Source: Erpetoichthys calabaricus
Lineage: Eukaryota; Chordata; Cladistia; Polypteriformes; Polypteridae
Length of the DNA: 64,000 nt
Direction of reading: 5' to 3'
Assembly: GCF_900747795.2 (NCBI RefSeq)
Contig: NC_041402.2
Location: 179,451,875 to 179,515,874 of the forward strand
Of the stretch, positions 45,903-57,079 are shown piece by piece. Position 1 is the stretch's first letter, and each line of letters begins with the position of its first letter. Below the pieces are notes generated by a model. That model was not told the DNA's origin. It was given only the letters and a program-made list of their open reading frames with translations, and did not search any database. Made by a program: the position numbers and the translations under genes.

Positions 45903-46200
45903 CATCCATCGATCCATTTTCCAACCCGCTGAATCCGAACACAGGGTCACAGGGGTCGCTGGAGCCAGTCCCAGCCAACACATGGCACAAGGCAGGGAAC
46001 CAATCCCTGGCAGGGCACCAACCCACCGCAGGACACACACCCACACACACTAGGGCCAATTTAGAATCGCCAGTCCACCTAACCTGCATGTCTTTGGACT
46101 GTGGGAGGAAACCCAGCAGACACAGGGAGAACATGCAAACTCCACGCAGGGAGGACCCAGGAAGTGAACCCAGGTCTCCTTACTGCGAGGCAGCAGCGCT
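45903..46200 (-). mobile_element. SINE inserted in the Tc1 chimera
   Basis: A minus-orientation copy of the GGAT-tailed SINE (its tail as TCCATCCATCGATCC at left) flanked by AGAAAGGAGATTC (45890-45902) and AGAAAGGGGATTC (46201-46213). It splits the transposase just after FSDESPF. Confidence 0.85.
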
Positions 46201-47002
46201 AGAAAGGGGATTCATCAGAGAAAATAACTTGACCCCAGCAGTCCTCAGCAGTCCAATCCCTGCACCTTTTCAGAATATCCGTCTGTCCCCGATGTTTTTC
46301 TTGGAGAGAAATTGCTTCTTTGTTGCCTTTCTTGACACCAGGCCATTTTCCAAAAGTTTTCGCCTCACTCACACCTGCCTGCTGCCATTCCCGAGCAAGC
46401 TCTGCACTGGTGGTGCCCTGCTCCATAGCCATGAATAAAGAATGGGACCAAAACATCCTCCGAGAGCAACTTCTCCCTACCATCCAAGAACAGTTTGGTG
46501 AACAACAATGAACAATCCAGCATGATGGAGCACCGGGCCATAAGGCAAAAGTGACAATTAAGTAGCTTAGGGAACAAAACATCAAAATTTGGGGTCCATG
46601 GCCAGGAAACTCCACAGACCTCAATCCCATTGAGAACTGGTAGTCAATACTCAAGAGGTGGGTGGACAAACAAAAAAAAAAACAAATTCTGACAAACTCC
46701 AAGCACTGATTATGCAAGAATGGGCTGCCATCAGTCAGGATTGGGCCCAGAAGTTGATTGACAGCCTGCCAGGGTGAATTGCAGAGGTCTTGAAAAAGAA
46801 AGAAGGGCCAACACTGCAAATATGGACTCTTTGTATAAACTTCATGTCATTGTCAATAAAAGCCATTGAAACTTATGAAATGCTTGTAATTCTACTTCAG
46901 TATACCACAGAAACATCTGACGCAAAGATCTAAAAACACCAAAGCAGCAAACTTTATGAAAACCAATACATGGGTCATTCTCAAAACTTCTGGCCACGAC
47001 TG

Positions 47003-49224
47003 TATACTTTGCAGAGCGAGTGGCCCTGTAAAGCCCCTACATCCTGTTTCAACCAGCTGGCAGAAATTCCACAGTCCCTGAACCTCAGCGTCTGCTGTTG
47101 AAACTTAGTGTCCCTCTAAGCTCTCCTTCTCAGGGGTGGAGTTTGATTTGTCTTCAAATTTGTTGGGTTATAAATTGATCTGTTTGTATGGAATGATTAC
47201 AATGAAAATTAATAAAATAAAAATATTAAGATACTTAGTGTCCCTGTAGTCCTTACACTGCAGTGCTTCACTTGTACAAGAGACTTTAAACTCTTCCATT
47301 ATACTGCTGAATGAAAAATGCAGTACATTAATCCTCCCATATTTTTGTCTTGTAATGGCAAGGTTGGCTTCATACTCACCATTGTTTGATTAACACTGCA
47401 ATCCTAGAATTCTTTTGTTTGTTAAAGGTAAATAAAAAATTGAGGTGCTGGGTAAATCAAAAAGTAAACACAATTAGTAATTTAAGCTGTAACCATAATG
47501 GGTAGAAGCCAACGCAATCCAACACATTTGCTTTTGCTTATTGGTAGTTCAAACACACACACATCACAGCACTCGGCCATTAGTCTAGTTAATGCCAAGG
47601 TCAAATGAACATGGACACTCTGCTTTGGGACTGCACCATTATTGAACAACATGCCGTAGTGAGATTTCTTTGGGAAGAAGGATCGAAACCTGCTCATGTT
47701 CACCTACCCTTGGCTTCAATTAGACCAACGACAGAGTGGTGCACTGTGCATGTTCAAACTACCCATCACAATTTCTTCAGCTTCTATCCATTGCAGTTAC
47801 CACATACATTTTTCAAATCGGCTTTATTTTTTGATTTACCCTTGTACGTAAAGTAAATAGAGATGTTTTTTTTTTTCCTTTCCTTAACAAGCAAGTCCAT
47901 TATAGCCTGCAAGACTAAGTACTTGGAATTACCATCTTTTGCCATCATGCTGCACCTTTGCCTTCTCACTGCCAGGTGATATCAAATATAGTTATTCTTA
48001 AGCTAAGCCAACACGAAGCCTCATCTTGCATCTTAACCCTGCAAGGGACTAATGTGATCAAACTTTAAAAATCCTATAGGCTAACCGAAAAGGTTCTTAT
48101 ATCATTACTGTGTCATTTTACTTACTTAATAACCCTTGCTCCTACTGTTTTACGAAAGTGCATGAAAGTGAGAACTGCACTGTACACTGTACAATGACGC
48201 TAAAACCTATGACCTCCATTACCGTTACTGTTCAAATAAACTATTCATTTATTCCATTGTAACCTGATGGAATGAGATGTTAGCATCCTGTAGTGTTACT
48301 CCTTGCCGTTTGATACCAAAATATGTCACTGCTGGAACATAACACAATGCCGATTTACTTCACTAAAATCCGATACTGTCAGAACTGTAGACATTACAGC
48401 TTTACCCGAGATGTCACCTGATGTCACATCTCATCTCAGAACGACAACATGCTGCCTGTAAATTGCACTCTCAACTCATTCAGAACGCATAATGTCCAAC
48501 AATTAACTACAGCTGCTAATTGTATTAGAACTTCACTTTCTGTTGTTTTGCTAACTTAAAAATTGACGTTATCAGAACTTCTAAAAACTTAAAATTATTA
48601 CGCTTTCGCGTTCTAAAGAAATCGGAAGGAAGCATCCTATAGCCTTACCATTTTGCTGGATGATGCTAAAACTCCTTTGCTTACTGCTGCTTTACAGCAC
48701 AAGAAATTGATGCCACTGGACCTGCTGCATAGCCTATACTGCTAGTTTACCATTCTACTTTCTCCCACTAAATTCTAATAATTTTTTATGTTACTTCGTC
48801 TAAGTTATATTCTCATACAGTTGCTGTCTAACAGTAAAACTTAAAATCTTACATTTTATCTACTGAAGACTTATCTACTTAAGAAAACTATGTTGTCTGC
48901 CGGTGTTGGGACTTCGATCTCTAAAGCAACATACCTTTGCGCAACGATTTGGCCCAAGACTTTGGTACCCTACGTTTTTAACTCTTAAACACATTTAATC
49001 GGCCTCTGCAACTTACAGCTTTAACGCACCCGCTTTAACTGATGCTACCGGATCGAAAGCATCTTGAAATCATCTCCTTTTTTGATGAGCGATGTTAAAC
49101 TTAAATATCATTAAGCATCCCCCTCTGCAAATCTTGACAATTATCACAAGTCAGACGTTGCATCCTTAATAATAAAGTATGCCCACAACGGCTCCAAAGA
49201 GCAGAAACTATTGCAACAACTTAC
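47003..49224. other. chek1 first intron, nothing recognised
   Basis: No repeat shared with the rest of the window and no exon-like frame was seen in this 2.2 kb. Confidence 0.4.
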
Positions 49225-49400
49225 CACGCAATTGCCTCCGGTTAAAACAATTGTTACTGAAGGGGCAGCTTGGCCCAGGGCGCCAAACTGGCGCAAATCT
49301 CAGACTTTTTCTCCAAGTTTTAGTAGCCGCTGTATCAGACTGCAAGTGTTTGTGAACGCCGAAGTTTCACGCGGGGGGCGTTCCAAAGTTTGGCGCGCGA
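49225..49400 (-). other. chek1: probable chek1 non-coding first exon
   Basis: On the minus strand a GC-richer stretch ends in TGCGTG followed by the donor GTAAGT (exon end 49225). The next acceptor towards the gene is at 41535 (CTCTAG), whose exon 41442-41534 carries the start codon. The transcription start is inferred, somewhere near 49350-49400. Confidence 0.55.
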
Positions 49401-49440
49401 CAGGTTTACAACGTCACATCCGGTTAGTGCCGAGTTACCC
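49279..49440 (-). promoter_or_regulatory. chek1: E2F-like promoter elements of chek1
   Basis: Three E2F-type sites: TTTGGCGCC (complement of 49279-49287), TTTGCGCC (complement of 49290-49297) and TTTGGCGCGC (49389-49398, plus strand). A CRE-like ACGTCAC (about 49411) and an ETS-like ATCCGG follow. E2F control is expected for a replication checkpoint gene. No TATA box seen. Confidence 0.5.
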
Positions 49441-51499
49441 AAAAAAATCTGCGACCAGTTTTGCAACTGCGTCATCACTTCTGCGACGAGTTCGCGGAAG
49501 AGAGTAAAGCATGACAGGAGTAGTTGGCAGATCTTGATCAGTTTAACTCCCGTTGTCTGTTTCTGGACCCTCTGTGTGGTATAACAGAATTGATCAGCCC
49601 ACTTTAGGCTTGTATGGAAGAATAAATCATAAATTAAGTAGCCTCTTGTTGGGTAGCATTTATACAGAGTGTGGCTTAGGTTCTATATGTTTAAGTTGTT
49701 TAGTGAGTGCGTTTAGAATTTAGTGGATTAAGATGATTTTTTTTTTTTGCATAATGAATCAAATGGACCCATATTCCAATAATTATTGTTACATGATATT
49801 GTGGCCTTCGTTATGTTCTTCGTGGTAACTTTGAATGCAAGAAACACCAAAGGCAGCAAAACTGTGTGTTTCACATAATGTTTCTCCAAATAAATGGTCT
49901 GTTTGGAATAACGTATGTATTTTATATAAAAATAAATCTCTTTTTAGACAATTGGGTTAATAACTGTTTTTATTTGACATTGATGAGTATTTTAGAATAT
50001 GGTTTCTCTGTATATTTTCCGGAATTTATTTTACTTTTAAATGCTACTCCAGTGAACTTATTCCATTTATGTATATGCATTGTTGTGTTCATAAGAATCG
50101 CTTATGAACGCTTTGAAATGACTTTAGTTTCTTTTGCCGGGCACATCCAGACCCAACAGTACGTGAAAAACCCCACACATGATACCGTTCGACTGGTCTT
50201 CATGTCCAGTTATGCAAGTTGGGGTTCCCATCTTTTTTTTGGTGGACTGAATTTTGTGCGGGGAATTACGCCCTTCAGCAAATGTCTTCGGCTAAAATGA
50301 TCAGAAAGAGCTGAACCAAGGGGTTCACGTCCTAATGGGATACGAGGGGACAAAGTTACTCCTTTTCGAAAAACTTTGAAAACACAGGGATTGGTAATAT
50401 AGGCATGTGGAGTTTCATGTTATGATATTTTAAGGTTGCTGATAAGGAAAATAATATTTTTGATAATCTGATTCTTTACCGGTCGTTCAAGCCCTCTAAG
50501 ACCCATTCCCAGAAGGTTAAACATAAATATTTCCAAACATAATCATGTGGGATGTCGTGTTAGACTATTTCAAGGTCAGTGATTACGAATATGATTTTAT
50601 TTTTAATTTTGGATCATTTCGGATCTGGCGCTCTCGGAGTTGACGACTTTCTATCACAATCGAGAATATTTAGACTTTCAACATTTAAAATGAAGCACGG
50701 TTTTTAAAATTTCATATTTTTGACGGACCGTTTGTTGTGCGTCAAATACTACCTTGTGAAGTAAATGATTGCATTTCTTATGAACACCCCGAAATAGTGT
50801 GACTTGCGCTAATTCAGATTTTACATAACATTTGTCCCGAGCCTTCTTGACCTGTTCGTTGGCGCTCCAAATATTTTGGAATGAAAATGTACAAATAAAT
50901 TTATCAGGATTCATATCTCTTTATTAAACAAGATTAATCCAAGAGTTTATTGAGGAAGGTTATAAAAGATAACATCAGTTTTGCTGAAAGATTATTGGTT
51001 AATTGATATAATTATCCTCTGTTAGTAAAGGTTTATGAAATCCAGGACCATCTTCATATATACCCAGTTATGCCTTTATAAGCAAATTGTTTCCAGGTAT
51101 TAATTGCACATTTTATAATTCACAGCCAGAAAAGGTTCACTTTTTTAAAAATATTTTCCATGTCTGTAGAAACCAATGGAAGTAAACGTCACTCTTGAAG
51201 ATAACAATTCTGTAATGGCACTTTATTGGGTGGTGTGTTTCCTCATAGAGCCATTGCTTGACAAAGAAACATATAATTCTGAGAAGGGTTCTTTGCATAT
51301 GTGACTTGGGTGGAGCTCTACAATGTGGACCAAATATATATCTTTAATATAAAATCTGTCAGCGTTAAAGTTAACACTGTCTCAGATAACATTTGGTCCT
51401 GCCCTGGCTCCAGACTGTTAAAAGTACTCTTTGTAGAGTATTCAGTTTTCCAGTGTTGTTTTTACTCCATTTCTTGTTAGACTCTAACATACACTACAC
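49441..51499. other. intergenic, one weak tandem duplication
   Basis: A 144-residue open frame (49866-50300) has no recognisable domain and is AT-rich chance-like. Two units about 140 bp apart (GGCATGTGGAGTTTCATGTT at 50402 and ATCATGTGGGATGTCGTGTT at 50542) are related. Confidence 0.35.
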
Positions 51500-52297
51500 C
51501 AGGGGTAGGCAACGTCGGTCCTGGAGTGCCACAGTATGTGCAGGTTTTTATTCCAACCCAGTTCCTTAACGAGAACTCAATTATTGCTGATGAAGCACAT
51601 ATTGCTTAAGTGACATTTTAATGCTTCATTTTAGTGGTCTCGCTTGTTAAGGTTCTCCAACCTTAATTGCTTATTTCAATCTTAAACTGCTGCATTCAGT
51701 GTTTTAATTGCTCCTTATTAGCAATAAGATGTAAAACAGGGGTAGGCAATGTCGGTCCTGGTGAGCCGCAGTGGCTACAGGTTTTCATTCCAACCCAATT
51801 GCTTAATTAGAAACCAATCATTGCCAATCTCAGACCTTATTTAATTTTATGGCTTGTTAGTCTGTGCAATGTAAGGCTTTTATATCGTAGATTTTTTTCC
51901 TTTCCAAAGATATCATCCAAATGATTTCAAGCCTAAAACAGATCATTTTCAGTCTGTCACATTTTTCTATTAAGTGTTTTATTAAATCAAACCGTGCATG
52001 ATGAACACACACAGATGTAATTGGAAAAAAGCTAGCTGGAGAACTGCTGGCTGCTTTGTCTTTTACATCTTATTGCTAATAAGGAGCAATTAAAACACTG
52101 AATGCAGCAGTTTAAGATTGAAATAAGCAATTAAGGTTGGAGAACCTTAACAAGCGAGACCACTAAAATGAAGCATTAAAATGTCACTTAAGCAATATGT
52201 GCTTCATCAGCAATAATTGAGTTCTCGTTAAGGAACTGGGTTGGAACAAAAACCTGCACATACTGTGGCACTCCAGGACCGACGTTGCCTACCCCTG
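51500..52297. mobile_element. hAT MITE with very long inverted arms
   Basis: A perfect 8-bp duplication CACTACAC (51492-51499 and 52298-52305). Arms of about 235 bp (51500-51735 and 52062-52297) are near-perfect inverted repeats starting CAGGGGTAGGCAACGTCGG. The centre begins with a second, partial family end (CAGGGGTAGGCAATGTCGG at 51738). Confidence 0.85.
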
Positions 52298-52786
52298 CAC
52301 TACACCATCCGGTGTAAAAAAAAAAAATTAAACTGACATTATCCAACTAGCTGAATACTAAATAAAAATTACGCTGACACACATCTTTAACTCCCTGAAG
52401 TATACACAGTACAAGTACACTCTGCATGAGATTCAAATCTCTTCTTATTCTGTGGGGTGTTATTTATTACTGTACAAGAGACACTTAAACTTCAGTTTAC
52501 TCATTCTGTGATATCTCAGGTACTGCACAGTGTTAAACGGACAGTTTCTTTATTCTGTATTGTTATGCAATATTGCAGCTGAGTATTTTCAGATAACTCA
52601 TATACATTATGCAGTGGTACAAATTGCTCAGCTGGATATTAACTTTACATAAAATATTCTGGAGGTTTGCGATGCTGCTAAAAGATTACTATTTGTTAAT
52701 TTAAAAAAAAAAAAAAATGAATCTCACATGTAAAAGTAGTTACATTCAAACCAAACAATCAATCATGACAAACACAGATTACTTAC
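52298..52786. other. intergenic, nothing recognised
   Basis: AT-rich sequence with an A-run at 52702-52717. Confidence 0.4.
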
Positions 52787-52900
52787 TTTAATATTTCCAG
52801 CAATATGTAACTCCTCGAAAGTCGCACAGACGGTGTGAAACAAGTGGCGCCCGCCCGCTCAAAGGCCGTCATACGTGAGTGGGCGGAGTTTAACATTGAG
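52787..52900 (-). promoter_or_regulatory. GC-rich candidate promoter and first exon
   Basis: On the minus strand GC boxes (CCGCCC at 52881, GGGCGG at 52851) precede a stretch that ends AATATTAAA with the strong donor GTAAGT (exon end 52787). It could be an upstream alternative first exon of chek1, or belong to an unrecognised minus-strand transcript. Confidence 0.35.
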
Positions 52901-53253
52901 CTTGACTCCACAGTTTCACTCCAGCTCTTAACTGCAGCATGATACTCTTTCGGGTGTTAATTTTGTACAGCCAGGTCTTATTGCGATACTGTGGGTGGCG
53001 ATAATACAACAGATCAAGAAAACCTGAACTTAGACTATGTTATTTTATGCAGCAAGTGTTCTTTTAAAAGAAGGAACACATTGGTATCGTACAAATCTGT
53101 TAACATCTATCCGTGGCTATTTAAAGAGCCTGTTACGGATCTAAAAAAAAAAATAAAGGTTCTTTCTGGAACTTTCGTGAGGATGGTTCTTGGATGGCCT
53201 CACTTTCAAGAGCCACACTTGCATCTTTGTTTTTAAAAAATTACTTTGATTAC

Positions 53254-53341
53254 CCAAGCAAAATGACACCTTTTATTGGCTAACTAGAAAGATTACAATA
53301 TGCAAGCTTTCGAGGCAACTCAGGCCCCTTCTTCAGGCAAG
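53254..53341 (+). repeat. single copy of the repeat that forms the 6.9-kb palindrome
   Basis: CCAAGCAAAATGACACCTTT through CCCCTTCTTCAGGCAAG is identical in order to the left arm at 6963-7050, without an inverted partner. Confidence 0.85.
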
Positions 53342-53363
53342 ATGTAATTGGATTGCCCAGATA

Positions 53364-53380
53364 TGATGATGATGATGATA

Positions 53381-53411
<31 letters not shown>
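53364..53411. repeat. GAT trinucleotide repeat
   Basis: About 16 GAT units with one interruption. Confidence 0.95.
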
Positions 53412-53876
53412 GTACTATTACCAGTAACGGCGTACTGCGCGATGACGTGCAATGAATACACTTGACTTATAGTTTTCATACTCTTTCTCTGTACGTTTAG
53501 CATTCGTTTGCTCAGAGTTTGATGCGCTTGCTGCTTCGTGAGCAGCTCGTTTTCTCCACTCTAGCCGCCCGCTTCTTCTTTCCTTCCGTCGGCATCTTTT
53601 GGCGTTAAAACTGATTAAGTCAGTGTTTGTGTTGCAATTACTTAGTTTCTTTTTTTTTTTTTAATTTTTTTCTTAATCTGGCACTTAAGTCTTCAATCTG
53701 CACCAAGAATGATCTAAGATATGAAGATGTGACAGCAAAGATGGAAGGGATGATAACGGCGCCCGTACTCATGCGCCGCCCTGCTGGCCGCTACGGAGAG
53801 TTGATTCTACAATACAAAAATAAAAATAGGAATAACCTTGGAGATCAATCATCATACCGAAAGCGGATAATAGACG
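53412..53876. other. intergenic, nothing recognised
   Basis: A T-rich tract lies at 53649-53672. The open frame starting at 53627 runs into a SINE and is not a gene. Confidence 0.4.
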
Positions 53877-54003
53877 TCACGTCTTTGGACTGTGGGAGGA
53901 AACCCACGCAGACACGGGGAGAACATGCAAACTCCACGCAGGGAGGACCCGGGTCTCCTAACTGCGAGGCAGCAGCGCTACCACTGCACCACCTTGCCGC
54001 CCA
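53877..54003 (-). mobile_element. SINE 5' half
   Basis: The minus strand reads the SINE head and body from GGCGGCAAGGTGGTGCAGTG to CCTCCCACAGTCCAAAGAC; the 3' half is missing. Confidence 0.75.
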
Positions 54004-54439
54004 GCGTATTATATATAAAGATTATTATTATTAAATTACAGCACTTAATTTAATCATTTTAAAATATTACATGTGGGAAATATTTCCTTCATAAGTGCAG
54101 GATCAGATGTAGTTTCATCTTCTTGTGCGCTTCTTCTGGTGAGGGTCGAAGTGGCAGCACAGACGTCTCAGTCCTCTGCTACAGATCCCCGCTCTTCTTG
54201 GCCAATGTGGATTCCTTCCTGGCCTTTGGACAGCAGACCAGCCCTTTATCCTGGCTCAGTTGCTGGATGATGTATGTGAGTTTGATAACCTTGCGTTTTG
54301 TACATCTAGAACATGCATGAGCGTATCCCACTGCAGGTGTTTTAGGAGGTGCTGCAGGAATATGGGGTGATGTTTTCTGCACGAATGATCTTCTCACTGC
54401 ATGGGTCCAGGAAATAGCGCCTTGATGTGTGCAGCACAA
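54004..54439. other. intergenic, nothing recognised
   Basis: GC-balanced sequence, perhaps an old repeat; no family recognised. Confidence 0.3.
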
Positions 54440-54945
54440 GTCAAGGAGGTGACGCTGACGCTTTATAACACACTGGTGAGGCCTCATCCAGAGTTCTGTG
54501 TGCAGTTTTGGTCTCCAGGCTACAAAAACGACATAACATCACTAGAAAAGGAACAGAAAGAGCAACTGGGCTGACTCCAGGGCTACAGGGGTTGAATTAT
54601 GAAGAAAGATTAAAAGAGCTGAGCCTTTACAGTTTAAGCAAAAGAAAATTACGGGGTGACATGATTGCCAAGTGTTTACTATTATGAAGGGAATTAGTCC
54701 AGTGGATGAGACTGTTATTTTAAAATGAGTTCATCAAGAGCACGTGGCCAAGCACATGGCCACAGTTGGAAACTGAAACATTAGGAAGTTTTTCTTTACA
54801 CAGAGAACCACAAAAAACTAGTGACCAAATAGCGTGACAGTAGGAGTTTAGGGACTGTCAAAACTCGACTTGATGTTTTTTAGAAGAATTAAGACTGGCG
54901 AGCTTTGTTGGGCTGAATGGCCTGTTCTCTGATGCTCAGTCTTTG
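54440..54945 (+). mobile_element. CR1/L2-like LINE 3' end, decayed
   Basis: The plus strand encodes [20 protein letters not shown] then [13 protein letters not shown], the C-terminal region of a fish/amphibian LINE, with stops and frame changes after it. The 3' end reads GGGCTGAATGGCCTGTTCTC. Confidence 0.65.
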
Positions 54946-55467
54946 GAAATGGCGGGACTGCCAGACAAGCTGCTAAAAATAAAACAAATAGCAGCTCTGA
55001 GATCAGCGTTCACAGACACAATGCTTAGCGAACATTTTGTTGGACTTCTACCACCTGCTTTGTCGTTCTATCCCATACCCCCAAAAACTTTCTCAGTAGG
55101 CGGGCCACTCGTATGTCCCACTCCCTAGCGGCCCCGTGAGACTCGGTGGCGAGCACACACCCAGCCAGATGGACTCTAGCAGCCTGGAGACGCATCCAAA
55201 GTGCTGTGTCTGCGCGATCTCTGGGTATAGTTCTGTCCTTCACTGTCCAGCTTCTCTGGGTATAGTTCTGTCCTCCTCCTAAGACAGAGACAGGTCTTGA
55301 CCACCTGCGGAGCTTGGGGCGCTACACTATTGTTTCTAGTGCTCAGCACTGTCTCGCGGTGTTAGTTGAAAAACACCGGTTTATGGCAGTCCGTCCGGAC
55401 GCTTATTTTACAATTGAAAAGAGAAGACCTGTCCGGGTTAAAAAGGACGTCTGGTAAACCCAAACTA
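54946..55467. other. intergenic, nothing recognised
   Basis: Contains a short direct repeat (GGGTATAGTTCTGTCCT at 55225 and 55259). No gene seen. Confidence 0.35.
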
Positions 55468-57079
55468 CAGGTGCTGGTCATAAAATTAGACTATCATGAC
55501 AAAGTTGATTTATTTCAGTAATTCCATTCAAAAAGTGAAACTTGTATATTAGATTCATTCATTACACACAGACTGATGTATTTCAAATGTTTATTTCTTT
55601 TAACGTTGATGATTATAACTGACAACTAATGAAAGTCCCAAATTCAGTATCTCAGAAAATTAGAATATCAATTAAGACCAATGCAAAAAAAGGATTTTTA
55701 GAAATGTTGGCCAACTGAAAGGTATGAACATGAAAAGTATGAGCATGTACAGCACTCAATATTTAGTTGGGGCTCCTTTGGCCTGGATTACTGCAGCAAT
55801 GTGGCGTGGCATGGAGTCGATCAGTCTGTGGCACTGCTCAGGTGTTATGAGAGCCCATGTTGCTCTGATAGTGGCCTTCAGCTCTTCTGAATTGTTGGGT
55901 CTGGCGTATTGCATCTTCCTCTTCACAATACTCCATAGATTTTCTATGGGGTTAAGGTCAGGCGAGTTTGCTGGCCAATCAAGAACAGGGATACCATGGT
56001 CCTTAAACCAGCTACTGGTAGCTTTGGCACTGTGTGCAGTTGCCAGGTCCTGTTGGAAAATGAAATCTGCATCTCCATAAAGTTCGTCAGCAGCAGGAAG
56101 CATGAAGTGCTCTAAAACTTCCTGGTAGACGGCTGCGTTGACCTTGGACCTCAGAAAACACAATGGACCAACACCAGCAGATGACATGGCACCCCAAACC
56201 ATCACTGACTGTGGAAACTTTACACTGGACCTCACGCAACGTGGATTCTGTGCCTCTCCTCTCTTCCTCCAGACTCTGGGACCTTGACTTCCAAAGGAAA
56301 TGCAAAATTTACTTTCACCAGAGAACATCACTTTGGACCACTCAGCAGCAGTCCAGTCCTTTTTGTCTTTAGCACAGGCGAGATGCTTCTGACGCTGTCT
56401 CTTGTTCAAGAGTGGCTTGACACAAGGAATGCGACAGCTGAAACTCATGTCTTGCATGCGTCTGTGTGTGGTGGTTCTTGAAGCACTGACTCCAGCTGCA
56501 GTCCACTCTTTGTGAATCTCCCCCACATTTTTGAATGGGTTTTGTTTCACAATCCTCTCCAGGGTGCGGTTATCCTTATTGCTTGTACACTTTTTTCTAC
56601 CACATCTTGTCCTTCCCTTCGCCTCTCTATTAATGTCCTTGGACACAGAGCTCTGTGAACAGCCAGCCTCTTCAGCAATGACCTTTTGTGTCTTGCCCTC
56701 CTTGTGCAAGGTGTCAATGGTCGTCTTTTGGACAACTGTCAAGTCAGCAGTCTTCCCCATGATTGTGTAGCCTACAGAACTCGACTGAGAGACCATTTAA
56801 AGGCTTTTGCAGGTGTTTTGAGTTAATTAGCTGATTAGAGTGTGGCACCAGGTGTCTTCAATATTGAACCTTTTCACAATATTCTAATTTTCCGAGATAC
56901 TGAATTTGGGACTTTCATTAGTTGTCAGTTATAATCATCAAAATTAAAAGAAATAAACATTTCAAATACATCAGTCTGTGTGTAATGAATGAATCTAATA
57001 TGCAAGTTTCACTTTTTGAATGGAATTACTGAAATAAATCAACTTTGTCATGATATTCTAATTTTATGACCAGCACCTG
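55468..57079 (-). mobile_element. Tc1/mariner element, full length
   Basis: Inverted ends of about 200 bp begin CAGGTGCTGGTCATAAAATT (55468 and complement at 57079), each beside TA (55466-55467 and 57080-57081). A single open transposase frame lies inside on the minus strand. It belongs to a different Tc1 subfamily from 37337-38951. Confidence 0.93.
55756..56796 (-). CDS. Tc1 transposase, open frame but catalytic Asp replaced, up to 346 aa
   Basis: The frame is open from the ATG at 56796; the usual family start is probably the internal MGKTADL (residue 13). The paired-type helix-turn-helix region includes EAGCSQSSVSKDIN and GRKKCTS, then TTTHRRMQDM. The DDE domain shows KVMFSGESKFCISFG, where relatives have SDES, so the first catalytic aspartate is glycine (residue 160). 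The second, D250 in FQQDLATAH, and third, E285 in SPDLNPIENLW, are present with 34-residue spacing. The glycine box is SVMVWGAMSS. The protein should bind its ends but is unlikely to cut. Confidence 0.9.
   Translation of the reverse strand: MVSQSSSVGYTIMGKTADLTVVQKTTIDTLHKEGKTQKVIAEEAGCSQSSVSKDINREAKGRTRCGRKKCTSNKDNRTLERIVKQNPFKNVGEIHKEWTAAGVSASRTTTHRRMQDMSFSCRIPCVKPLLNKRQRQKHLACAKDKKDWTAAEWSKVMFSGESKFCISFGSQGPRVWRKRGEAQNPRCVRSSVKFPQSVMVWGAMSSAGVGPLCFLRSKVNAAVYQEVLEHFMLPAADELYGDADFIFQQDLATAHSAKATSSWFKDHGIPVLDWPANSPDLNPIENLWSIVKRKMQYARPNNSEELKATIRATWALITPEQCHRLIDSMPRHIAAVIQAKGAPTKY

Larger units (their letters stand above)
45185..47002. mobile_element. chimeric Tc1 with two inverted 3' halves
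   Basis: Both ends carry the same Tc1 terminal repeat (CAGTC, then GGCCA.AAGTTTTGAGAATGAC) next to TA. From each end inwards lies the 3' half of the same transposase: minus strand on the left (45185-45740) and plus strand on the right (46430-47002). The middle (45741-46429, minus) carries more of the transposase (GTTSAELAREWQQAGVSEAK, CWGQVIFSDES) and a SINE. The true 5' end of the element is missing. Both halves are broken. Confidence 0.8.

Noticed and set aside
46199-46819. 206-residue minus-strand frame
   Set aside because: Its first half is the antisense of the right-hand Tc1 half and only its end is true transposase; it crosses the chimera junction and is not a gene.
49866-50300. 144-residue open frame upstream of the chek1 first exon
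   Set aside because: AT-rich composition, no domain, no splice or regulatory context; consistent with chance.
53627-54034. 135-residue plus-strand frame
   Set aside because: Starts in a poly-T region and ends across a minus-strand SINE.
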